From Eopsaltria australis (Eukaryota > Chordata > Aves > Passeriformes > Petroicidae), in contig JAVTVJ010000076.1 in the NCBI GenBank assembly GCA_034509425.1, positions 1,798,001-1,862,000 on the forward strand: 64,000 nt of DNA, given 5' to 3'. The notes below the pieces were generated by a model, which saw nothing but the letters and a program-made list of their open reading frames with translations, did no database searches and was not told the DNA's origin. The first letter of the stretch is position 1. Each line of letters opens with the position of its first letter. Of this stretch, positions 51,087 through 64,000 are shown piece by piece. A program made the position numbers and the translations under genes.

Positions 51087-54000
51087 TAGTTCATCTGGGA
51101 AAAGAGTTTATGGATATAAAACACTGTATTATAGACCATATTTTATGTGGATTTGATCTTAACACTTAATTTTTGTTATTATAGCCTTGACACCTACAAG
51201 AACTTACCATGCCGTCAGCATCCATAAAAATGTATTAGCTTAGCATTGAGAAATCCCTTCCATATAAATATAAAATACATAACTAAATTTTCAAAAGTAT
51301 ACGTGACGGAAGAGGGATTGTGAATAGGATTCACTCTGAAAAGTGAAAGTAATTCAATAAATTCTCTTAAGTTAACATCGTGAACTGAAGCTGACTGAAT
51401 CTATGCATGGAGACTAAAACTGGCAGAAAATTGCTGCTAGCTTAGTAAATTCTAAATATTTTTCAGTGGGATTTGGATCCTGGTCAGCAAGTTTGACCTG
51501 TTAAAAAAAGATTTGGTTTTCTTGGTAATTTTTCAGACATCCTTCCACGGTTATCAGAAGTCTAAACACATAGTTGAAACTCAAACAACAACCTAGCTAC
51601 ATTTAATAATGAATGAGTCTTCACGTGATATTTAGCAATAATTTTTCAAAATGTATTCATGTTATGAAATTAAATGTTTTATATTAATGCTTCTAAATTT
51701 TTCTCTCTGTATAATCCCAAAAGATGGGAGAGGGATATCTTCATTAGTTATTTAAGTTTCCACATATATGGAAAGTCAAGATGCAAAAATGTCAGCGTCA
51801 GAATAAAAATCTGCATAAAGCTGATGGGGTAGCTTTTATAATTTATTTTTTTTCAACCCCAACAATATCTAAACAGATTACATTCTCCAGAGTCCTGTGG
51901 GACATATCGGGTCCCTGGCTTTTGCATGGAATCTGGATCATCTGAAGGGAGAGAGGACAGTAACATGTCAGAACTTTGTTCTGGTGCTATGATAAATCAC
52001 TGTAGTCACCACTCCTTTGCCCTGCTCTGGAGGGACCTTCTGAACTTTCTACAATAGCAGGGCAAGTAGAGGTGTCTTCTTAGCTGCTGCAGCTCCCAGA
52101 CTGGCACATTTACTGAAACTGTCAGCAAAGGTGGCTTTGTGTAGGCAGGGTGCAGCTGATGACTGTGCATGCGTGTATTCTGCCACCCCTGCAGGGCAGG
52201 ACTTGGGATCTGTCACATCTTAGACCATGAAAGCTGGAGCATCTATAGCTCAGGGGCTTGAGTCCCCAGTAACTGGAATATGTGGATTTAGCAGTGCATT
52301 GTAGTAAGAGGCAAGGCCATGAATTTTAGGATAGTACATTAAAGTTACTTTGCGACCATATGGAGAATTATTCCTTAATCACACAAGTGTGCAGAATGAT
52401 GGGAACAACTGATGAATTACAACAATCAGGTCTATTCTTATGCCAGCTCTACTGTTTTGATTTAAGTTTCACTGAAAAGTGCTGGCTCTGTGTGTTGTAA
52501 ATGTTTTGTTCCGAATGCAAACTTTCCATAACATAAGGCACAATTACAAGTGGATCCTTCTGGCTTTCTTGGTGAGTTCCCCATCATCCAGCCCAGGGGC
52601 CTCCAAGCACTGCTTGTTGAGCTCAGCAGTATTGAACAAACTCACTTGAGCCTGAAGTGCTGTGTGGCTCATGCTGGGCTGGAAGCTGAAGTTCACACCT
52701 TACCTGGAACAAGCAATCGAGGGAAGAAAAGCCTGCAAACCCAGCAACAAGGGAGCAGAAGATGACAGTGCTTCTGGTCCTAATATTGCCATCTGAATCC
52801 TTAACTCATCCACATATACCTTTTCCAAGAGGAAGAGAGTGAGAGTGACCTATGGTAATGGTTACATTTTATTTGGCATAAGAAATGAAAAGGAAAGAGA
52901 AATAAAGGTCACAGAAAACAGGGTGAAAACTGGACATTATCTCTGCTGATGTGCATTACACGGATAAAAACTGTGTTCTCCAACCCTCAGTCTGAATCAC
53001 AGCCTTAACAATTATGATCAAAAGCAAGATCCTAGAAATTTTTCAGCAGCAAAATCAGTGTCAACACAGACTAAATTTTGTTCTGTCTGTTGTAGGACAA
53101 TTGCTGCAACGTTACTGTAAGAGGAAATACAAGAAAGCAGCCTGATGGCAAGAAGCAGTTACCCTTTGAAAATATTTTGGGCAAGAAATTAATTACCTTT
53201 CACTTGGTTGAGGGACAGAATCCAGTCTTATGAGACAGCTGAGGCTCAAACCCTTGTAACTTTTGCCATGCACATTTTTCAGTCCTTTCCATCCAAGGGT
53301 TTTTTGGATAATCCGGCTCTTATCTGTCACTCCCAGATGGGCAGCAAAATCATGACACTGCTATCCTGGTTTTACTGTACTTTATTTGGTGAAAATTTTT
53401 TTGTAGCTATAGTAAAAATATATATTTCTGATATATACTCTCACCCTTGAATGGCAAAGAAAACATTTCAAGAGGTGTAAATTGTTAAGCTCCTATATTC
53501 ATTGGAATCCAATTAAGAAAATCAAATAGTCGGCATATTTGGAATACACAGAGACTGAGAAAAATATCAATACAACCTGAAAATAATCCAATTGTCACTG
53601 AAATTAATATAATCAAATTTTCTTGCCATTCCTGAGATCACTAGAAAAACTTTGGTTTTGATATTGTTGTATGCTGTCCCTGAATGTCAGAACGAGAGAG
53701 TAATTGCTTCTTTCTCACCTCAAAAATGTCCTTAAGTGATAGTGGTAACTGAACCAAGATGTTCCTACATACACTGAAAAAGCTCTGAGACATTGAATAA
53801 AATTTATTTGGTCTTTCTAGAGCACCATTTTTGAATGCAGATGGCCACATCCTCAGATTCTCCTCAAGATACTGAAAACTTAGCATCTGTGTTGGTCATC
53901 AGCACTAAGAAAACCCCTCCACTTCTATCTAAATTTGCATGGCATCTATTTCTCTTCCACCTGCTGTGAATATAATGCAAAGAAGAGCTCTGAGGAAGAG

Positions 54001-57000
54001 TGGAGTATATACTCTGGACTTAAACCACCGAGTTCCTCTCGCTGTAGCTGAGTCCATGGCTCAGCCATGCTGGCCATACTAATGTGTAAATTGGTGCTGG
54101 ACTGTATGGATGTTGCCAACACAACACATGGGGACACTGGGAAGCTACAGTAGATAGGGAAGCATAACTTGATAGTAAGAGAGGAGAAAGAAAATTACTT
54201 GATGTACATGTTGGGATAGTACATATAAATCTGAAGAAAAAGAAGCGATTTACTAGGTTTTTGCCCGAGGAGGAGCCTGATCCCTGGGGAATATTGCATG
54301 CAAAATCAATCTGAAATTCATGATGAAATAAAATATGGACAGTCAACATTCCCTTTCTTGCCTCAGCTTCACTTCTAGATGGAGACATTTTCCAGTAACT
54401 GATTTAATCAAGAGAAACTCTTGTTCCCACTTACCTTCTCCACTATCTTTGAATTCCCTGTGCCTTTCTGTACTTCGGAGCTTCAATTTATTTTTCTGTT
54501 CTGAGAATAACTTTGTTTTCATACATATATTACATCCCTTCTGTCTTCTCCCCTGCTTCATCTGAATTCTGATATTCCATAGGTGGCTGAGAAAGTGCAT
54601 TCATCTCTCTTCCTTTCTGTCAGTAACATCCCTGACATTACATGTTTTATTTAGTGAAGTTTGTGGCACAAAACTGATGCTGATCATTGAGCATAAGAAA
54701 GACAGAGCAATGTTTTGTTACGTGAGCCAAGAAAGGATTCCAAATAAGCTTTTAGCCAGGATCAGATCTCTGGCAAACAGTGAGGTGCAGCTCCACGTTG
54801 AAAGCCATTTCAGGTGCATGGCTGATAAATTTACAGGTCTCTCATCTGAAGGTGATAATGCAGGGAAGACTTATTCTAATGAGTTTTTTATATGTGTAGC
54901 CTTGTAGAGCTGACATTACCTGAGAAATGGCTTTATCAAACAGCAAAGAGACCTAGTATGCTGCAGTATCTGATGTGGGGACATTTCAAGGAGATTGCTG
55001 TATACTTTAATAAACTGAAAGGAAATTTCCTTGCCAGAATACTAAGTACATCAACTTCTCCTTACCTTTAATGCACATTTATTACTAAATCCTATGTTGT
55101 AAACAAGATTGATAGGCATTTTTTTGTAAGTGGCAAAAGTTGGCACTAGAAATATGATCATTAAAAATACAGCTCATTATTTTGTATGGATAAGCTAGGA
55201 ATAGATTTTTTTTTAAATCTCTTTGTGGTACAAAGTTAAATAAGACAAGATCCAGCCATCATGCCGATAATGAGTTGGGTGGGGACTGGGCAATTCTGAA
55301 GCTGTGAGATGAGTGTCCTGCTACTAGGAGAGCACATTCTATCAGCTGTGCTCATGGAGGCCAAAGAGGGGGGTTCGGGTTCCAAATAGTGTCTGCCAAA
55401 TTTGTGCCTGGCTGAGGAACAAGTGCTAGATCTCATGAGGAGCATTACTTGGCACTGATGTCAAGGGTTCCTTTGTGTACAGCTTGATATTGGTCCCTAC
55501 AAAGGCATAAAATGCATCTCTGAAGCCAGACGAAAGGTTTGCAGAATGTAATTTCCAAACTAACACAAATGTTTGCTCATGTAATACACAAATCAGTTGG
55601 CTTGAGTGAAAATATAACCGATTTCCTTAAAAACAATCACTAACAGGTGGAAAACCATTGACTCAACCTACAATTGAGGGGTCAACCCATCTCACTCTGC
55701 CGTTCTGAGGGCAAAGTGAGACTTTCAGAGGGTGAATCCTCCCACAAGACCATGTCATGCTTGAAACATGGAAATTTGTATGTCCTGGGGAGTCAGCTCA
55801 AAGCACAGAGCCTGAGGGCTAACTTGGTGACCTGTTCACCCCCCCTTTGCCTTACATATAGTGCTTAGGGTCTAATGACCGAAACTTCAGGTCAGTGCCC
55901 AGGTCAGTGGGAAGTAGCCACCACTGGTTCTCTGGCTTCTCTGTTGGCACTTGGAACAAATGCCCTCCTAACTGACTTGTAGCAGTGCTTTTTTTAGGTA
56001 ATCTATGCTGAGTAAAACCTCAGGTACTCACCTAAGCAAGGGTATGAGCTGGGATCTACAAGATCTCAGACAAAATCCCCGCAGGCTGAAGAGCTGACCA
56101 GTTGCTCTAGTTGACCTTCATGAACTGACCAGCCTGGTGCACTAACCTGGTCTCTGCAAAGTGGGATTTGGAAGCTTCTGAAAAGTGTACCTGACACTGT
56201 ACCACACCCTCAATACTATGCTTTTGGGGACACATGCAGCCTGTTCTCGTTTTCTCCCCTTCTTCATTCTCCTAGCCCAAGAAAGCTTTCCCTGAGAGAA
56301 GAAGGCTTTGCTGGTTGCCTGGGGAGGCAGAACTGGGAGAGCAGGGCTGTGGGAACATAGACACAGCAGAACTTGAAAATCCATTTTACTACTGTTTCAG
56401 TTCTCTCAGTTGAAAGGTTTTTTTCTCAGGGAAAGTGTCATGTTTGATATTTTCTAAAAAGTACCGCATCAGTTTCATGGTTAAATGATATTCTTGCAAT
56501 AATTTGGTAGCCCAGCTCATTTATCACACTAATGCAACAGTCCTTAAGCAGGAAAGGATTAACTTCATAAATACAAATCTGTCTATAGGCCAAGCCTTGC
56601 CTTTCACTCTCCCATTTACATAAATTCATGCAGCAAACTGTGTTTTCCTTTGTCTTCCTTCACACCTCAAAGTTTTTCCCCTCATCCAAAGAAACTATTT
56701 GCAAATCAGGTCTGTGACCTTTTCTGGGAAAAAGCCTGTCTTTTCTCTCCTTGTCTATACAAAGCCTGGTACAGCAAGAACAAGATCCCTGAGCAGTGTT
56801 TTGAAGTGGTTTGTGCTCTGAATGTTTGAATACTTGAATTCTGTTTATTAGTCATAAAGAAGAGAGGCTGTGGGATATGAGTGTTGGAGTAATTTATTTC
56901 CAAAGAAGCCTAACTGGTATTCTGCAAGAGCATAGAGGTCTATTCCATGGCAAGGATGAACACTGTGTTCCAGCAGACTCTGTGAACAAAGGACTAATGA

Positions 57001-57474
57001 AAACCAAAGTCTGTTTGGAGCACTTGAGCTTTTAGCAGCAGTAACTACAGCAACTCGTTCAGAACTTTTCCAGATTAAAAAAGAAGGTAGTGCACTATTC
57101 CTCTGTACCTGCTTGGGAGGATAATAAAACTCTTAAATTTGATCTTCCTTGATAATTTCTCTGACAAGCACTTGGGGAAGGGTAAGATCTGTATCGCCAG
57201 CTGGAAGTTAGGACAGGGCTGAATACAAAACTGGTTCTTTTTTTTTATTTCAAGATCTAGTAATTCAGGTCTTTCGAATGGAGCTGAACTATGTGGACAA
57301 TTCCTGGATCAGGTTGAGGAGATAAATATCAGCTTCAATTCAAATTTTAGCTTTATCCCCATGTTCCTTCTGACTAAAGCTATCCTCATACTCATCTGTA
57401 TCTGCCATTTGTTCCTTCAGCTCATTAGATGAGCATTTTCATTGACAACACAAGCACAATCTCAACTCATTTAC

Positions 57475-57601
57475 CTGTGAGGTCCTCGTTGGGCCAGGAG
57501 CCGAGCTGGCAGGCTTTGCACGTGTATTCATCAGAGACGTATTCGTTCTCTTTACAAGGAGTGCAGGTCCAACAGCAGCTCACTTCTCCTTTACGGATCA
57601 C
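57475..57601 (-). CDS. GRM5: GRM5 exon: cysteine-rich domain
   Basis: This 127-nt exon reads VIRKGEVSCCWTCTPC, then KENEYVSDEYTCKACQLGSW, then PNEDLTG. It supplies six cysteines of the class C GPCR cysteine-rich domain. Two more come from the exon before and one (GCD) from the exon after, giving the usual nine. The domain is a rigid linker that passes the glutamate-induced closure of the ligand-binding domain to the membrane helices of the dimer. The acceptor AG is at 57603-57602 and the donor GT at 57474-57473 (ACAG|GTAAAT). It starts in phase 0 and leaves one base (G), which joins GT of the 7TM exon to restore glycine. There is no ATG-started reading frame of note here; the exon was found by translating the minus strand between splice sites. 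Confidence 0.96.
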
Positions 57602-59075
57602 CTGAGACAAAAGTTGACATTTATTTTAGCATCATAAACATACATTCATGCTGCCCCAGTTGTTAATTTAACTTTTTGATTTTTTTTTTTAATAGAAGAG
57701 TATTCAAAATTTTATTATTCTTTTTCCTTATATGTTTTCATAGATAAAATTTGACAAAAGTTCTCAATTCTTCCACCCTGTATGTACCAGGAGAAAGAAT
57801 CCACCAATCCCAGAAAAGTGTAAGTGGAGGTACAGAATGACAAAAAAGATAGCTTTTTTCCCCTCTTAGAATTTGCAAAGCTCCATAGATGTCAATGTGC
57901 CTACAGAGGCCAGTGCATGATATTGAAGACACACAATTCACTCCAGTGTGATCCACACAGAGAATCGTGTCAACAGCATTATGTTCCTAAGCGTTCATTA
58001 CCAAAGACTTTTGGGTGCTTATTTTTCATCCAATAGTGAGCAATTTATTAAAACTAATTTTTCCAAATATCAAAGTGAACATGCCTTTTCCAGAACTATT
58101 TAATTACTGCATTTCTAATTACCATTTAAGGGTGAGAATCTTATCTGTCTCCATCCTAACATCTGACCTGATTTGTTATTACATAATTTACTATCAAATG
58201 TCACTGCATGGTTAGGATTGAAATGCAGATTTTTCAAGTTCCTTATTTGTCATCTCTGGGAACATCTGCGCTTCTTGTCAATATGTCTTTCTTTTGAAAT
58301 GAAGTATTCCCAGTTTCTATGCTCTTCCCAAATAGTTTATAAACAAATACTCCCAATTATAGCATAAGAAGTAGGTTGATTTTTTTATCTTTTGCAACGA
58401 TGAATTTAGAAAGTGTATTCAAAGCCAAATATCTTTATTGTAATTTTAGTTTAAAAAAAAAGTAAAGGCAGATAATAAAAAAGAATGGGATTGCTCTTTG
58501 CAATACCACAGTGAAAAAAAGTATATAATGTAACTTTCATCAGCAATATGGGGACTTCAGAAACTTCAAATTTTGTGGTTTTGTTGTTTATTTTTCAATT
58601 GTAGAGTATGAAAAGAAAAACAGCAACACAAACACAGCTAAACTGATGGAAGGGCTAGAAGAGCATAAGTGATTTATTCAGCAAGAGTTGAGACTAGAGC
58701 TACTTGCAAAACAGAATATCTGTCCTTCAGAATAAACCATACCTTGGGCTTTCTTTCATTTTTAAATAAAATGAAAAGTTAAAGAAATGACAAAATTTCT
58801 TCTATTTGGGCAAATCAATTTTTAGAAAGCTTTTACTAATTTTTAGAGACTTATTTTATAACCTTGACACATTATAAAATATATAATTTTATTTGCCTGA
58901 AATAGTCAAGGAAATTAAATGGCAAAATAGAAATCCTATGTTATTACCAAAACACATAAAATTCTATATGAACAATTAATTTACACTTTTCCATGTAACT
59001 TTCCAGCAAATGAAGATCTGCTGTAAAATACTTGGAATCTGACAAATCAGTCAGGACACTGGTACACTGATAATT

Positions 59076-59117
59076 TCTTACCCAGCACTACCAGAGAAGT
59101 GATAGTGCTGGGTAAGA
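59076..59117. repeat. Perfect inverted repeat, 15-bp arms and 12-base loop
   Basis: TCTTACCCAGCACTA at 59076-59090 is exactly reverse-complemented at 59103-59117. Unlike most short palindromes in AT-rich DNA, the arms are about half G+C, so the hairpin would be fairly stable. It is intronic in GRM5. Confidence 0.92.
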
Positions 59118-59454
59118 TTAAGGATTATTCCTTCTCTAGGAATCAAAATAATTGTTCTTCAAGACCCAGAGTAAAGTCAGACTTTTTTTGTGTGTTAAAT
59201 TGCTTAGCCAGCAATTTCTTTATTTGTTTGTTTTTTGTTTCCTGAATAATTCTTTGTTGTATCACTTAACCATAAACAAATATTTTTTTATCCCTTTTAA
59301 CATAAATAATTCTCTTTAAAACAAAACTTATTTTTGTTTCCTCTTGTCATCTGGGCAATCCTTTGAACCTGTATTTATTTAAATAATCATATGTCCACAC
59401 TATTTCAAATGCACAGAGTTGAGTTGTATTTGGATTTTATCAAGTCCTGTGGAT

Positions 59455-59478
59455 GGATTCACCAACGGATTCACCAAC
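59455..59478. repeat. Tandem 12-mer, two perfect copies
   Basis: GGATTCACCAAC is repeated twice head to tail. It is intronic, with no evident function. Confidence 0.85.
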
Positions 59479-60919
59479 TTTTGCTGAATGTTGGATAGCA
59501 TTGCATTCAGTGATTCAAATTCCTCCATAATATATTTAAGTGTGTGATGACAGCTTCATAGTGAAGAATCCTCTTAAGAGAATCCTTGTGAGCATGGAAA
59601 GAAGGTGGAAGGAAACTGTATTAATGAAGATCATGAGATTCTTCCCATCACCTGTGTTGTGACAACAGATCCTAAAGGAACTCCGAGCCATGCAATTCTG
59701 AAGATGTTAACTATGTGTGCACCTGTATCCTCCCCGTGTGTGCCTTTGTGCCTGGAGCAGGCTAACAACAGCCTAACTAACAGTGTTTAGTGACTGTGGG
59801 AGTAACTCATCCCTCCTGCCTTTATGTGTCTGCAGAAGGTGTGCTCTCATCAGAACCAACTGTCCCATCTGGATGTCTTTTACCATCAATGAAGAGGAAG
59901 AAATCATTCTGCACCAAACTTGATCTGTTTATAACTGTTTTCAGAGCTAGCACAAGGATGAGATGACTCCTCATCTGGAATAACATATTATTCATAAATC
60001 TGACATAGTTCCTTATGTTTACACCGAAGATAAATACAGTCTGATGAAACTCACTTAAATGCCTCTGCCAAAGACTAATTAATGAATTAAGCAGGGTGAC
60101 CCTGTCCTGAAACTCAGTAAAACTCAGACAAAAGAGATTCACTTCATGTTGCAGAGATTGATCGTGCTCCCATCAGCCCCTCTCTGCAGCTGCTTCCCAA
60201 TTTTCAGTCATGCTGTTCTAACACATGAGAAAAGTGAATTTCCAGTGAGACTTGTCAGAAATCACACCTGATTTTTTAAAGTTGAACATGCCCATGCCCT
60301 CATATTCCACTGGCTTTTATATAAATGACTTCAAGGTAAGCTAAGGAATTGCAGTATTTTAACTGTTCTGCAGGAAGTATCACGGGATGTTGAAGGAAAA
60401 CAGTGTATAATTAATATATGACAGATTCATCTATGCTCCTTGCTTACTGCAGCATGGAAAGGGAGGAAGGAAAAATAAAAAACCTGGGAAACAAGCAGTA
60501 AAACAGGTATGATTAAAAAATATGTTACCTACATTTCCTGAAGTTTGAAGTAGTGGTAGTACTTGATGTTTTCTGATGATACCACAGACTTAAGGTCTGA
60601 TTAATAAAGTTCAGTCTGGGTGACTATGTCTAGCACTGAAATAATAGCAATTATTATTTATAATTTACCTGCAATTGTACTGACAAGTCCCAGTCAGGGA
60701 TTTGCACTCCACTGAGTCTGATGCTGTAAAAATATGCAGTAAAAAGCCTCCAAACAATACCTGTTTGAACCTTTTCCTTACATTTGCAATATAAGTAAAA
60801 AAAGTAAATGTCAGGAGTCCACAGATATAGGAGTCAAGAAAATGGCATCTTATGAAAATAGTGAGATGATTATGATAAGAGAAGGAACTAAATACATTAG
60901 TTCTGTACATTTTAATTTA

Positions 60920-64000
<3,081 letters not shown>

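Larger units (their letters stand above)
47089..57474 (-). other. GRM5: GRM5 intron between cysteine-rich exon and 7TM exon
   Basis: This 10.4-kb intron is bounded by GT at 57474-57473 and AG at 47090-47089. The 3' end has a strong T-rich tract (47091-47115) before the AG. It contains an old LTR in the same orientation as the gene (about 48180-48619), a spaced direct repeat (49441-49478) and a 27-bp palindrome (51060-51086). I see no other exon or RNA gene in it. Confidence 0.9.

Noticed and set aside
52236..52270. tRNA-like text with TAGCTCAGG followed by GAGTCCCC
   Set aside because: The spacing does not allow a cloverleaf with acceptor and anticodon stems, so it is a chance match.
59076..59117. 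Possible microRNA hairpin, because the arm TCTTACCCAGCA resembles a miR-200-family passenger strand
   Set aside because: The stem is only 15 bp and the seed-strand partner is absent, so it is not a miR-200 gene.

Overview
The window is vertebrate nuclear DNA, almost certainly from a bird. It is AT-rich and mostly non-coding, with a few short exons separated by introns of 3 to 12 kb. It carries four CR1 LINE 3' ends and two avian-type retroviral LTR remnants. One LTR belongs to a type I associate with neoavian genomes, but I cannot name the species.

The only protein-coding gene I can support is GRM5 (metabotropic glutamate receptor 5), a class C GPCR on the minus strand. The window holds its last five exons. 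In transcription order these are: the end of the ligand-binding domain and start of the cysteine-rich domain (61031-61199); most of the cysteine-rich domain (57475-57601); a single exon with all seven transmembrane helices (46149-47088); a 99-nt cassette exon that distinguishes mGluR5b from mGluR5a (33858-33956); and the terminal exon with the long cytoplasmic tail, Homer-binding motif and C-terminal SSSL (23935-24757). Every junction has an AG acceptor, a GT donor and matching phase, both with and without the cassette. The upstream exons lie beyond position 64000.

Layout: 1-23934 is the GRM5 3' UTR (extent unknown) followed by intergenic DNA. It contains a 0.33-kb AAAAG pentamer tract, three CR1 fragments, a 41-base poly-C run and a probable ERV LTR near 14 kb. 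From 23935 to 61199 lies the GRM5 3' half, with a CR1 fragment in the last intron and an old LTR in the intron before the 7TM exon. From 61200 to 64000 is intron leading to upstream exons outside the window.

I found no second gene, RNA gene, CRISPR array, or sign of a new multi-gene system. The points most worth a second look are the extra proline codon within a C7 run in the mGluR5b cassette, the compact cytoplasmic tail, the sense-oriented LTR polyadenylation signal upstream of the 7TM exon, the long homopolymer and pentamer tracts, and several perfect inverted repeats.
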